A stretch of DNA of 64,000 nucleotides from MWDV01 sp964634255 (GCA_964634255.1 CAZWJC010000006.1:1-64000); one strand, 5' to 3'; shown: positions 9,147-17,633, counted from the stretch's first letter. A program made the numbers and translations. Notes: generated by a model from the sequence alone, not told the origin.

Positions 9147-9653
9147 ATGGGCATGGGAAAACGCCGTGAGGCCCGCGAACGGGCCGTGCAGTTTTTGTTT
9201 CAGTACGATTTGAATCCTCCTGAGAAGCTGGAGGAAGCGCTCGCGCATTTCTGGAACTCGCAGCGCGCCGCCGCGATCGCCGAAGACAAGGGCAAGGCCA
9301 CGTGGGGGGAGGCGGTGGAACTGCCCCCGCCGTCGGTCGAGGAAGCCGAGTGCCGGGTGTTCGCCGAACCGCTGATCCACGGCGTCATCCAGCACCGGGA
9401 GGAACTGGACACCAAAATCCGCCAATACGCCAAGAACTGGGACCTCCAGCGCATGGCGGTGGTGGACCGCAACGTCATGCGACTGGCCATCTTTGAAATG
9501 CTCTATCGCGAGGACATCCCACCCGTCGTCAGCATAAACGAGGCGGTGGACATCGCCAAGAAATTCTCCACCCCGGAGAGCGGAAAATTTGTCAACGGCA
9601 TCCTCGACAAGGTAAAGGGCGATTTGATGCGGCCCGCGAGGATCGTGAAGTGA
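9147..9653 (+). CDS. nusB: Transcription antitermination/ribosomal RNA factor NusB
   Basis: NusB with S10 (NusE) forms the antitermination complex on rRNA transcripts. The 168-residue product has the all-helical NusB pattern: KRREARERAVQFLFQYDLNP at the N-terminus, DLQRMAVVDRNVMRLAIFEMLY in the middle and PVVSINEAVDIAKKFSTPESGKFVNGILDKV at the end. It is somewhat longer than the E. coli protein because of an insertion near residues 33-58. The ATG at 9147 is preceded by GGGGG about five bases upstream; a second ATG two codons later is possible. Confidence 0.95.
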   Translation: MGMGKRREARERAVQFLFQYDLNPPEKLEEALAHFWNSQRAAAIAEDKGKATWGEAVELPPPSVEEAECRVFAEPLIHGVIQHREELDTKIRQYAKNWDLQRMAVVDRNVMRLAIFEMLYREDIPPVVSINEAVDIAKKFSTPESGKFVNGILDKVKGDLMRPARIVK

Positions 9654-9662
9654 ATGCTGCGA

Positions 9663-9737
9663 GTCAGTGGTCAGTCGTCAGTCGTTGGCAGCCAAGCTCG
9701 GCGCTTAGCGGACCGCTGACTACTGGCTAGTGACTAC
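9663..9737. repeat. Facing GTCAGT-type short repeats between nusB and the PHP gene
   Basis: The gap holds three tandem GTCAGT-like units (9663-9683) and, 30 bases on, their approximate reverse complements (GACTACTGGCTAGTGACTAC near 9718-9737). This is an imperfect inverted arrangement. It is noncoding low-complexity repeat DNA with no identified function. Confidence 0.5.
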
Positions 9738-9747
9738 GCACCGACGC

Positions 9748-10620
9748 ATGTTCGCCGACCTCCATATCCACACGCGATTCTCTGACGGCACGTATGCGCC
9801 GGAGGAGGTCGTTGCCGCTGCCCGCACACATGCGCTGGCCGCCATTGCGTTGACCGATCACGACACGGTGGAAGGTTGTGGCGCGGCTGCGGCCGCCTGT
9901 GCCGCCGCCGGGATCGAGTTCCTGGTGGGGGTTGAACTCACGGCGGAGCAGGACGGGCGCGAGATGCACATTCTCGGCTATGGCATGGACCCGGCAGACC
10001 CGAAACTGTTGCAGTCGCTTGCGCATTTCCAGTCCGTCCGCCAACAACGGATCCGCGAAATCGTCGCGCGCCTGAATGCGCTGGGCATCGCGTTGGAAGC
10101 CGAAACAGTGTTCGCGCTCGCCAACTGCCGCGCCCCCGGTCGGCCGCACGTGGCACGCGCCCTGGTGGCCGCCGGACACTGTGGCAGCCTGGATGAAGCC
10201 TTCGAGCGTTTTCTCAAGAAGCACCGCCCTGCGTGGGTGCCCAAATTCAAGATGTCCGCGCCCGAAGCGATTGCGCTCATCCATGACGCGGGTGGGATCG
10301 CCGTGCTGGCCCATCCAGTCTTAAACAAAGTGGACGACCTTCTGCCGGGGTTGGTAGCGGCGGGGTTGGACGGCATCGAGTGCTTCCACACGAAACACAC
10401 ACCTGCGATCACCGACCGCTACATCGGGTTGGCCAACCGGTTGGGCGCGCTGATTAGCGGAGGCAGTGATTGCCACGGTCTGAACAAGGGCAAACCGCTC
10501 ATCGGCACGGTCCGTCTGCCCTACGAGTACTTTGAGAAACTGAAAGTCCGGCTTGCGGCGCGGCGCGCGGCTGGATCGCCCGCTATCGCCGTTTCGTCAG
10601 CCGCAAATTGCCAACCGTAA
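9748..10620 (+). CDS. PHP domain metal-dependent phosphoesterase (TrpH/YciV type)
   Basis: The 290-residue protein has the four PHP metal-binding motifs in order: DLHIHTRFSDG, LTDHDT, AHPV and GGSDCHG. Relatives are 3',5'-nucleotide phosphatases or 5'-3' exonucleases acting on short RNA ends. The frame opens at a GTG 18 bases earlier, but the ATG at 9748 places FADLHIHT at the usual distance from the N-terminus. ftsY begins eight bases after the stop, so the two genes are probably in one operon. The exact substrate is inferred from the family. Confidence 0.88.
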   Translation: MFADLHIHTRFSDGTYAPEEVVAAARTHALAAIALTDHDTVEGCGAAAAACAAAGIEFLVGVELTAEQDGREMHILGYGMDPADPKLLQSLAHFQSVRQQRIREIVARLNALGIALEAETVFALANCRAPGRPHVARALVAAGHCGSLDEAFERFLKKHRPAWVPKFKMSAPEAIALIHDAGGIAVLAHPVLNKVDDLLPGLVAAGLDGIECFHTKHTPAITDRYIGLANRLGALISGGSDCHGLNKGKPLIGTVRLPYEYFEKLKVRLAARRAAGSPAIAVSSAANCQP

Positions 10621-10628
10621 CTCGCCGC

Positions 10629-11540
10629 ATGGGATTGTTCGCCAAATTTAAGGCCGGTCTGCAGAAGACCCACAGCAAGCTGGTTCACGAGCTCAAGCGC
10701 ATCGTCACCCGATCGCCGAGACTCGACGCCGGCACGCTGGAGGAAGTTGAAGCCGCGCTGCTCGCTGCCGACCTGGGCATGGCCATGACCACGCAGATCG
10801 TGGACGCCGTCAAGAAGGCTTACGAAAGCCAAGGCAGCGCCGGCTTGGGCGTTTTCAACATCGCCCGGCAGGAAGTGGAGAAGAGCCTCGCCTCGAACAA
10901 CGCCGAGTTGCTCAAGGCCGCAAGCGGCCCGACGATTGTTTCCATCGTCGGAGTGAATGGCACCGGCAAGACCACCACGGCGGCCAAGCTGGCGCACCTC
11001 ACGCAGGCGCGCGGCCAGACGGCGCTGCTTGCAGCATGCGACACTTTCCGCGCCGCGGCCATTGAGCAGATCAAGCTTTGGGGCGCACGTCTCAAGGTCG
11101 AAGTCGTGGCAGGTGCTTACGGGGCGGATGCCGCCGCCGTGGCCCACGACGCTGTGACGGCTGCGCAGGCGCGCCAAGCGGACTATCTGTTCATTGACAC
11201 GGCGGGCCGGCTGCACACCAAGCACAACCTCATGCTCGAACTGCAAAAGCTGCACCGGGTCATCGGCAAACAACTGCCCGGCGCCCCGCACGAAGTCCTG
11301 CTGGTGCTGGACGGCAGCACCGGCATGAACGCGCTCAATCAGGCGCGCGAGTTCCACAAAGCCGTCCCGCTCACCGGCCTCATCGTGACCAAACTCGATG
11401 GCACCAGCAAAGGCGGCATGGTCGTGGCGATCCAAAAGGAACTCGGCCTGCCGATCAAGTTTATTGGCTTGGGCGAGCAGCCGGATGATTTGCAGCCCTT
11501 CGACGCCAAGCAGTTTGCCCAGGCGTTGTTCGAAGAGTGA
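10629..11540 (+). CDS. ftsY: Signal recognition particle receptor FtsY
   Basis: FtsY docks SRP-ribosome complexes at the inner membrane for co-translational insertion. The 303-residue protein is the compact NG form. The N domain is about residues 1-95. The GTPase domain has G1 GVNGTGKTTTAAK (about 108-120), DTFRAAAIEQ, DTAGRLHTK and TKLDGTSKGG, and ends GLGEQPDDLQPFDAKQF. It lacks the long acidic A domain of the E. coli protein. ATG 10629 gives MGLFAKFKAGLQKT, a normal N-terminus. It follows the PHP gene closely. Confidence 0.97.
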   Translation: MGLFAKFKAGLQKTHSKLVHELKRIVTRSPRLDAGTLEEVEAALLAADLGMAMTTQIVDAVKKAYESQGSAGLGVFNIARQEVEKSLASNNAELLKAASGPTIVSIVGVNGTGKTTTAAKLAHLTQARGQTALLAACDTFRAAAIEQIKLWGARLKVEVVAGAYGADAAAVAHDAVTAAQARQADYLFIDTAGRLHTKHNLMLELQKLHRVIGKQLPGAPHEVLLVLDGSTGMNALNQAREFHKAVPLTGLIVTKLDGTSKGGMVVAIQKELGLPIKFIGLGEQPDDLQPFDAKQFAQALFEE

Positions 11541-11722
11541 GTAATCCTGGTTTGATCATCTGGCAGGCGGCGTGGACATCAAACCGCCGCGGAACCTTGG
11601 TCGTCGAATCTCGGGCGCAACAGCATAAAATGCGGCGGACGGCTCGTCCATCGCTCCCCCGGTAACCTCTGATCTGAGTCAACTCAGGGGGCACGCGTCT
11701 GGTTTTTCGCTCTTTTTGCCGG
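11541..11722. other. Noncoding stretch between ftsY and the rpsU promoter
   Basis: No convincing gene is seen here. The only feature noted is a short inverted repeat, CTGAGTCAACTCAG (11674-11687, six-base arms, two-base spacer), about 36 bases before the rpsU -35 box. It could be an operator or chance. Confidence 0.4.
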
Positions 11723-11750
11723 TTGACACCCCCCGGCGGCAAAATACACT
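11723..11750 (+). promoter_or_regulatory. Candidate sigma-70 promoter for rpsU
   Basis: A perfect -35 box TTGACA (11723-11728) is followed after 16 bases by TACACT (11745-11750), a 4/6 match to TATAAT. Initiation would be near 11757, about 67 bases before the rpsU start. This is the strongest promoter match noticed in the window. Confidence 0.55.
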
Positions 11751-11823
11751 ACCCGGCCTGACCGAAGAGAACTGGCGTTACACCAACCCGCCGTTCGAGG
11801 TCCCCGGAGAGGAAGTGAATTGA

Positions 11824-12021
11824 TTGACTGAGATCAAACTGAAAAAAGGCGAGCCGATTGAACGCGCCCTGCGGCGGTTGAAAAAGAAAGTCGACCGCGA
11901 AGGCACGTTGCGGACCGTCCGCAGCCATCGGCATTACGAGAAGCCGAGCGAGAAACGGCGTCGCAAAGAGAAAGTGGCGGCCTTTACCGCCATGTTGAAG
12001 GCCCGCTACGCGGACCTGTAA
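11824..12021 (+). CDS. rpsU: Small ribosomal subunit protein bS21
   Basis: bS21 is a small basic protein of the 30S platform involved in initiation. The 65-residue product MTEIKLKKGEPIERALRRLKKKVDREGTL is a clear family member with the usual basic C-terminus (KPSEKRRRKE). No ATG or GTG precedes it in frame; the start is TTG at 11824, supported by a purine-rich ribosome site GGAGAGGAAG at 11806-11815, eight bases upstream. It stands alone between its own promoter and a strong hairpin. Confidence 0.93.
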   Translation: MTEIKLKKGEPIERALRRLKKKVDREGTLRTVRSHRHYEKPSEKRRRKEKVAAFTAMLKARYADL

Positions 12022-12035
12022 TCCGTGATTTGCCA

Positions 12036-12066
12036 CCGGGCGCGTTCCGCGCAGGAGCGCGCCCGG
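12036..12066 (+). terminator. Strong GC hairpin after rpsU
   Basis: CCGGGCGCGTTCC (12036-12048) pairs with GGAGCGCGCCCGG (12054-12066), a 13-pair stem with one G-T pair and loop GCGCA. It starts 14 bases after the rpsU stop. No U-tract follows, so it may be a terminator or an mRNA 3'-end stabiliser. Confidence 0.5.
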
Positions 12067-12082
12067 AATCGCGAACGCTGCC

Positions 12083-12132
12083 GAACCGTTAGCCCGTTGA
12101 ACTGTTGCGCCAGTTCGCCGGTCTAACGGTTC
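12083..12132. repeat. 10-bp perfect inverted repeat upstream of the isomerase gene
   Basis: GAACCGTTAG (12083-12092) and CTAACGGTTC (12123-12132) are exact reverse complements separated by 30 bases. A nested GTTGAAC (12096-12102) can also pair with GTTCAAC at 12129-12135, so two exclusive stems are possible 20 bases before the next start codon. Function is unknown. Confidence 0.55.
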
Positions 12133-12152
12133 AACATTTAACGCCTGACACG

Positions 12153-13067
12153 ATGTATTCGCTCTCCACCTGTTGGAACTCCCACCGCCACACCGACGGT
12201 CGCGCCATGCTGCGCGAGATTCGCGACTTGGGCTTTGAATACGCCGAGCTGAGTCATGGCATCCGGATCAGCTTGGTCGAGGGCATTCTCCAGGCCGTGG
12301 ATGCCGGCGAGATCAAGATTTCCAGCCTGCACAATTTCTGTCCGCTGCCGATGGGCGTCTCCCACGCGTCGCCGAACCTCTTCCAGTTTTCCGCCGAGGC
12401 CCCGCGGGAACGCGACATGGCCTTCAAGTGCACGCTCAAGACGCTCGACTTCGCGGTCCGCGTCAAAGCACCGCTGGTGGTGCTTCACATGGGCAGCGTG
12501 GAAATGAAGGACTACACGGAGAAACTGGAGGAACTGATCGCTGACGGGCGACAAGGAACGGCCAAGTACGACGCCATCGCCACCGAGGCGTCCGAGAAGC
12601 GTGAGGCAAGGAAAGAACCGTGGGTCGAGCGCGCCTATGACACGCTTCGCAAACTCGTCCCCGAGGCTGAGGCGCGCGGCATCAAGTTTGGCATCGAGAA
12701 CCGGGAGGCGCTGGAGGAGATTCCCTTCGAGAGCGACTTTATGTTCTTCTTCCATGAGTTTCAGAGCCCGGCGGTGGCCTACTGGCATGACACCGGCCAT
12801 GCCCAGATCAAGGAGAACCTCGGGTTCATCCAACATGCGATGCACCTGGAGTCTCTCCAGGGCCGGCTCGCGGGTTTCCACATCCACGACGTGCGCACGC
12901 CCTGCCGCGACCATTGCCCGCCGGGTTCGGGCATGGTGGACTTCGCGGCGCTCAAGCCGTTCGTGAAGCCGGAACACCTCAAGATTTTCGAGCTGAGTCC
13001 GGTGCTCAAGGTCGAGGACGTGCAGAGTGGGGTCGAACACATCAAGCGGATTTGGGGCGAAGGTTGA
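12153..13067 (+). CDS. Sugar phosphate isomerase/epimerase-like TIM-barrel protein
   Basis: The 304-residue protein belongs to the xylose-isomerase-like/AP endonuclease 2 superfamily. Metal-ligand segments are visible: KFGIENREA, the HDTGHAQIKE motif and GFHIHDVRTPCRDH. ATG 12153 gives MYSLSTCWNSHRHTDG, where the barrel starts. Members interconvert or dehydrate sugars and inositols. Nothing here fixes the substrate. An insertion near residues 125-155 is charged (ADGRQGTAKYDAIATEASEKREARKE) and looks like a surface loop. An inverted repeat lies just upstream. Confidence 0.78.
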   Translation: MYSLSTCWNSHRHTDGRAMLREIRDLGFEYAELSHGIRISLVEGILQAVDAGEIKISSLHNFCPLPMGVSHASPNLFQFSAEAPRERDMAFKCTLKTLDFAVRVKAPLVVLHMGSVEMKDYTEKLEELIADGRQGTAKYDAIATEASEKREARKEPWVERAYDTLRKLVPEAEARGIKFGIENREALEEIPFESDFMFFFHEFQSPAVAYWHDTGHAQIKENLGFIQHAMHLESLQGRLAGFHIHDVRTPCRDHCPPGSGMVDFAALKPFVKPEHLKIFELSPVLKVEDVQSGVEHIKRIWGEG

Positions 13068-13142
13068 CGGTGCGTGGCGGGTGGTTTTCGGTTTGCGAGT
13101 TGGCTGGCATTTGCCGCGCAAATCGTAAATCGTGAGTCGCAA

Positions 13143-14633
13143 ATGCCGGTTTTGCCTAGTGCTTCCACCCGCGAGCTGGCGACGGACATCGTCCGCCGCT
13201 TGCAAGGGGCTGGCTTCTCCGCCTTCTGGGTCGGCGGCTGCGTGCGTGATTTCCTGCTGGGCCGCGAGCCAGATGACTACGACATCGCCACAGCGGCACT
13301 GCCGCAGCAGATTGAGAGACTTTTTCAACGCACCATTGCCGTCGGACGCAAATTCGGGGTCATGGTGGTCGTTGAAGGCGGCCATGAGTTCCAAGTCGCC
13401 ACGTATCGGGTCGAGGAGGGTTACCGGGATGGCCGTCATCCCGAGAAGGTTGCCTTCGGCGACGCTCAGGCCGATGCGCTCCGGCGCGACTTCACCGTCA
13501 ACGGCCTGTTCTACGAGCCGATCACCGGCGAATTGCACGACTGGGTGAGCGGCGAGGCGGATTTGCGAGCGCGAGTTATCCGGACGATCGGTGCGCCAGA
13601 GGAACGCTTCGCCGAAGATCACCTGCGCCTGTTGCGTGCGGTGCGTTTCGCAACGCAGCTTGGCTTTGAGATCGAGCCGAGGACCTTTGCCGCGATCCAA
13701 ACGCTTGCCCCGAAGATCAAAGCCATCAGTGCGGAGCGGATTCGGGATGAACTCCTCAAGCTGTTCGCGCCGCCGTCGGTAGTAGGACAGGCTTCCAGCC
13801 TGTCACGTAGCGCAGGCTTCCAGCCTGCGACCGGTTCGCACTCCGCTGCCGTCGGCGAGACGCCCGCGCCACCTCGCAGGCAGGATGCCCGCGTTACTAC
13901 CACAGCCGCCGCGCGTGGGCTCGAACTGCTTTGCGAAAGCCGCCTGCTCGAGCACGTCCTGCCGGAGGTCGCCGCCACGGTGCGCTGCGAGCAATCGCCC
14001 GATTACCATCCGGAGGGCACGGTGTTCCAGCATCTTGGCCTGATGTTGCGCCACCTGCCACCCGACGCCGACCCGTTACTTCCTTGGGCGGTATTGATGC
14101 ACGACATTGCCAAACCGCTCACCGCCAGCTGCGATGCCGCCACCGGCTCGATTCACTTTTACGAGCACGAACGCATCGGTGCGACGATGGCGACGGAGAT
14201 TCTCGAGCGCCTGCGCTTCCCGCGCAAACAGATCGAAGCCGTGGCGATGGCGGTCCGCCATCACATGCAATTCAAAGACGCGCCGCAGATGCGCAAGGCC
14301 ACACTGCGCCGAATGCTGTTGCGCCCAACGGTCCTGTTGGAACTGGCGCTGCACCGGCTGGACTGCCTCGGCTCGCACGGGCGGCTGGACGTTTACGAAT
14401 TTCTGGTCGCGCAAGCCGAGGAACTGAAGCGCCAGCCGCAAATCCGCCCACCGCTTCTGACCGGGGATGACCTGCTCAAACTCGGCATGCGGCCCGGCCC
14501 CGCGATGGGCCAGCTGTTGGCGGAGCTTCGAGAGCAGCAGCTTGCGGATGAGCTGAAAACCCGAAAGGCCGCGCGAGCCTGGGCGAAGCAGAAACTGAGA
14601 GGTCTGAGTGATGAGCATGCCTCCGTGGGTTGA
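13143..14633 (+). CDS. CCA tRNA nucleotidyltransferase/poly(A) polymerase with HD domain
   Basis: The 496-residue enzyme adds nucleotides to RNA 3' ends. The class II nucleotidyltransferase head has VGGCVRDFLLG and EPDDYDIAT (catalytic Asp pair), RRDFTVNGLFYEP and FAEDHLRLLRAVRFA. An HD domain follows (VLMHDIAKP, VRHHMQ). CCA addition and poly(A) addition cannot be told apart by eye. ATG 13143 gives the compact N-terminus; the repeat-like stretch AAATCGTAAATCG lies just before it. Residues about 212-253 (SVVGQASSL...RVTTTAA) interrupt the usual ELLKLF-ARGLELL junction and are encoded by a palindromic repeat. The 3' end overlaps the SGNH gene. Confidence 0.9.
   Translation: MPVLPSASTRELATDIVRRLQGAGFSAFWVGGCVRDFLLGREPDDYDIATAALPQQIERLFQRTIAVGRKFGVMVVVEGGHEFQVATYRVEEGYRDGRHPEKVAFGDAQADALRRDFTVNGLFYEPITGELHDWVSGEADLRARVIRTIGAPEERFAEDHLRLLRAVRFATQLGFEIEPRTFAAIQTLAPKIKAISAERIRDELLKLFAPPSVVGQASSLSRSAGFQPATGSHSAAVGETPAPPRRQDARVTTTAAARGLELLCESRLLEHVLPEVAATVRCEQSPDYHPEGTVFQHLGLMLRHLPPDADPLLPWAVLMHDIAKPLTASCDAATGSIHFYEHERIGATMATEILERLRFPRKQIEAVAMAVRHHMQFKDAPQMRKATLRRMLLRPTVLLELALHRLDCLGSHGRLDVYEFLVAQAEELKRQPQIRPPLLTGDDLLKLGMRPGPAMGQLLAELREQQLADELKTRKAARAWAKQKLRGLSDEHASVG
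13778..13901. repeat. Palindromic repeat element inserted in frame in the CCA/poly(A) polymerase gene
   Basis: The element is bounded by GGTAGTA (13778-13784) and its complement TACTACC (13895-13901). Inside are two hairpins with the same TTCCA loop, GACAGGCTTCCAGCCTGTC (13786-13804) and CGCAGGCTTCCAGCCTGCG (13811-13829), and a third imperfect one near 13875. The reading frame passes through without a stop, adding about 42 residues between conserved helices of the host enzyme. Confidence 0.8.
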
Positions 14634-15987
14634 TGCATTGAAGGGCTGGTTTAATTGGCGGCGAAGATTCCGCTTCGGCTTCCGCTGTTTGGCAACAAGG
14701 CTTCACTTGTGCGGGGCGATGCTGTTGCTGGGCGCGGACGTGCGCGCGGAGGACTTCTTTACGACCAACCGCAACTGCCTTCCCCATTTTTGGGCGGCGG
14801 CAGAAGATGCCCGGCGACCGGTGACGGTGGTTTCGTTCGGCGATTCAATGGCCGACTCGAATCAATCAGCGACGTATTTCCTCATCAGCCGGCTGGCAAA
14901 TCGGCTTGGCGTGTCGGGGATCGCATTGGGGAACTGTTGGAATGAGCTGCTATTTGTTGCAACCAATGGGGCGAGTGTCATTGAAGGCCCATCTGCCTAC
15001 TGGTTTGCCAAGCATTGGTGGGTGATACCCGGTGGCCGCTTGCATTGGTACGCCGAGTTTACCCCCGGAGGCGTTATGTCCGATACTGTCGGCCTCTTTT
15101 GGGCTGCGCAGCCGTCCGGAGGTCGCTTCACGCTGTCTATTTCCACCAACGGCGGACCGTGGTCGCCGCTGTTGACCTTGGATGGCTATAGCGCCGAGCC
15201 GGAAGGACGCCATACGAATGTGTTCTTGGCGCGTAACTGGCATCGTCTCAGCGTGGAAGGGCAGACGGGCTACAATTGCATCATCGGTCCGCAGTTGTTG
15301 GATTCGCAAAGCAACGGCCTACAGGTCGCGTTTATGTATTACCCCAGCATTGATCTGGGACAGGTGACCAACGTCCCCGCCACCATTCGTGAGCCCGTAT
15401 TCCGGGGGCTGCAGCCGGATCTGCTCGTCTGGCATATGAAGGAGGAGGGCGATGCCCTAACGATCAGCAACCGCTTGGAGGAATGCGAGCGCTGGTGGTC
15501 GTCCAGCAGCCCGAACTGCGACGTTCTCTATCTCGGCTCGACATGGGCCTATTTCGACAGCAGCACGACCCGGACGCTGGACCAAAACCGGTTGGTGCGG
15601 CAGGCTGCCATTCGCCACCACCGGGCCTATGCCGACCTCATGTCGCCTGCTCAGAACTTCTCCTGGCTAGTCGAGCAGGGCTATATCAGCGATGCCGTCC
15701 ACCTAAATCGGGCAGGCGGTGACTGGGCGGCTGGCATCCTGTGGAATGAGTTCGGTTTCTATGCGCTGCGGCGACCACGCCAGCTCGAACTCGCCCGGCT
15801 GGGCCCGCAAGTCCAGCTCAGCTACCCCACGGCCACGGGCATACTGTATTCGGTGGAGGCCACCACGAACTTGACGGATTGGCACCCGGTTCACGAAACA
15901 GTCGGTACGGGTGGCCGCGTCTCCACCAATTTGCCCAACGATTTGCCGGCGCGTAGCTTCCGGCTCAGCCTGCGGCCGGCACCGTGA
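14611..15987 (+). CDS. Exported SGNH/GDSL-type hydrolase
   Basis: The 458-residue protein has a hydrophobic signal segment (about residues 22-40, cleaved near VRA-ED) and a GDSL-like block I, VSFGDSMADS, with the nucleophile serine. Near the C-terminal end is DAVHLNRAGG, the block V Asp-x-x-His pair. The last 80 residues (LGPQVQLSYPTATGILYSVEATTNLTDW) resemble a secreted beta-sandwich tail common in this phylum. Likely role: deacetylation or de-esterification of polysaccharide outside the cytoplasm; substrate unknown. ATG 14611 has GAGAGG eight bases upstream and overlaps the preceding gene by 23 bases. Confidence 0.78.
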   Translation: MSMPPWVDALKGWFNWRRRFRFGFRCLATRLHLCGAMLLLGADVRAEDFFTTNRNCLPHFWAAAEDARRPVTVVSFGDSMADSNQSATYFLISRLANRLGVSGIALGNCWNELLFVATNGASVIEGPSAYWFAKHWWVIPGGRLHWYAEFTPGGVMSDTVGLFWAAQPSGGRFTLSISTNGGPWSPLLTLDGYSAEPEGRHTNVFLARNWHRLSVEGQTGYNCIIGPQLLDSQSNGLQVAFMYYPSIDLGQVTNVPATIREPVFRGLQPDLLVWHMKEEGDALTISNRLEECERWWSSSSPNCDVLYLGSTWAYFDSSTTRTLDQNRLVRQAAIRHHRAYADLMSPAQNFSWLVEQGYISDAVHLNRAGGDWAAGILWNEFGFYALRRPRQLELARLGPQVQLSYPTATGILYSVEATTNLTDWHPVHETVGTGGRVSTNLPNDLPARSFRLSLRPAP

Positions 15988-16071
15988 ATCGCCAATGAGA
16001 AACGCCGACAGCCCAAATAGTGTTTGCTCAGTCCGCGGACGCCGTGGGATTCCTGTCGGAGGGGATTTCGC

Positions 16072-16099
16072 TTTGTCGCCTGCCGCGGCGCCCTATGCT
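16072..16099 (+). promoter_or_regulatory. Candidate promoter for the NtrC-type regulator
   Basis: TTTGTC (16072-16077) and TATGCT (16094-16099) are 16 bases apart, with weak -35 and 4/6 -10 matches. The regulator starts at 16125, leaving a short leader. Pattern match only. Confidence 0.3.
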
Positions 16100-16124
16100 A
16101 ACCTCCGTTCGATTCGCAGAAACC

Positions 16125-17567
16125 ATGAGCAAGCTGCTGTTAATTGACGACGAAGAAGACGTGCTTTACTCGTTCCGTCGGACGTTTGATACGCCGGACA
16201 TCGAGTTGACGACCGCCTCCAGTGGCGAGGAGGCCCTGAAGCTGATTCCCAAACTGCGCCCCGACCTCGTCCTGATGGACATCCGCATGGGCGGCATCAG
16301 CGGGCTGGAGACGCTCCGTCGCATCCGGCAGATGGACACCAAGCTCCTCGTCATCCTCATGACCGCCTACGGCACGACGCAGATGGCCATCGAGGCGATG
16401 AAGCTCGGCGCTTACGATTACCTGCTCAAGCCGTTTGACGTGCCGAAGCTCAAGGACATCGTCGGCAACGCCCTCAAGGCCGCGCGCGACATGAAGCAGG
16501 TCGTCTCCTACCAGCCGCTGCTCGAATCGGAGGACTATGAGCTCGGGATTGTGGGCCGGAGCGAGTCCATGCAGCAGGTCTTCAAACTCATCGGCCAACT
16601 CGCGGCGTCTGACGCCACGGCGCTGATTACTGGCGAGAGCGGCACCGGCAAGGAACTCGTCGCCCGCGCGATCTACCATCACAGCAACCGCAGCGCGCAA
16701 CCGTTCCTCGCGGTGAACTGCGCGGCCATCCCGGAGCAACTCCTCGAAAGCGAACTGTTCGGCCACGAGCGCGGCGCGTTCACCGGCGCGACCAACCAGC
16801 GCATCGGCAAGTTCGAGCAATGTAACAAAGGCACGCTCTTCCTCGATGAGATCGGCGACATGACGCCCGCAACGCAGACGAAGATTCTGCGCGTGCTGCA
16901 GAGCGGCACGTTCGAGCGCGTAGGTGGCAACCAGCCGCTCAAGGTGGACGTGCGGATCATTGCGGCGACGAACAAGCCCCTGGAGCAGGCTGTCGCCGCG
17001 CGGCAGTTCCGCGAAGATTTGTTTTACCGGCTGAACGTGGTGCGGATTCATATTCCGCCGTTGCGCGACCGGCGCGACGACATTCCGCTCCTGGTAAATT
17101 ATTTCCTGAAGAAGACCGGCCACGACAGCCAGCGAAAGCCGAAGTCCATCGCCGCCGCGGCCGTGCGGGCGCTGGAGAAATACCATTGGCCGGGCAACGT
17201 GCGCGAGTTGGAGAACGTCATCCGCCGTGCGCACGTCATCGCCAAGAGCGAGGCGATCCTGCCGGCGGATCTGCCGCCGGAAGTCACCGGGCAGAGTAGT
17301 GGTGCAACCGCGGCGCTTCCCCCGGGCGTCGCTGGCGACGCCGCCACGTCCGACGCGACCGCGCTGGCCCGGCAGTTATTCCAGATCGCCAAGCGCGATC
17401 CGAAGCTGAAAGTGCTGCCTGCCGTCGAGCGCGAACTGGTCATCGAGGCGCTCAAGGAAACCGGTGACAATCAAGTGCAAGCCGCCAAGCTGCTGGGCAT
17501 CACGCGCGCGACGTTGCGGAAGCGCATCGAGAAGTTCGGCATCCAGCGGGAGATGAAGATTCAGTAA
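16125..17567 (+). CDS. NtrC-family sigma-54-dependent response regulator
   Basis: The 480-residue activator has a receiver domain with phospho-acceptor Asp52 (LVLMDIRM) and KPFD, and a sigma-54 AAA+ domain. Walker A is GESGTGKE, the GAFTGA loop that contacts sigma-54 is intact, and FLDEIGDM and VRIIAATNK follow. A C-terminal Fis-type helix-turn-helix (NQVQAAKLLGITRATLRKRI) ends the protein. It should activate -24/-12 promoters on phosphorylation. No kinase is adjacent; the NtrB-like kinase at 41272 is a possible partner, but this is only inference. ATG 16125 gives MSKLLLIDDEED. Confidence 0.95.
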   Translation: MSKLLLIDDEEDVLYSFRRTFDTPDIELTTASSGEEALKLIPKLRPDLVLMDIRMGGISGLETLRRIRQMDTKLLVILMTAYGTTQMAIEAMKLGAYDYLLKPFDVPKLKDIVGNALKAARDMKQVVSYQPLLESEDYELGIVGRSESMQQVFKLIGQLAASDATALITGESGTGKELVARAIYHHSNRSAQPFLAVNCAAIPEQLLESELFGHERGAFTGATNQRIGKFEQCNKGTLFLDEIGDMTPATQTKILRVLQSGTFERVGGNQPLKVDVRIIAATNKPLEQAVAARQFREDLFYRLNVVRIHIPPLRDRRDDIPLLVNYFLKKTGHDSQRKPKSIAAAAVRALEKYHWPGNVRELENVIRRAHVIAKSEAILPADLPPEVTGQSSGATAALPPGVAGDAATSDATALARQLFQIAKRDPKLKVLPAVERELVIEALKETGDNQVQAAKLLGITRATLRKRIEKFGIQREMKIQ

Positions 17568-17633
17568 CCCGGACAGGGGTGAGGACTCGATGCAGCTCTT
17601 GCAGAAGACGCCGCTTCGGATGACAATTTGACC

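Noticed and set aside
12138..13700. Long open frame on the minus strand opposite the isomerase and CCA-enzyme genes
   Set aside because: It is antisense to two well-supported genes, has no recognisable family and reflects the scarcity of stop codons in GC-rich DNA.
17590..17628. 12-codon leader-peptide frame before the UPF0175 gene
   Set aside because: It has a plausible ribosome site but no regulatory codon run or attenuator hairpin.
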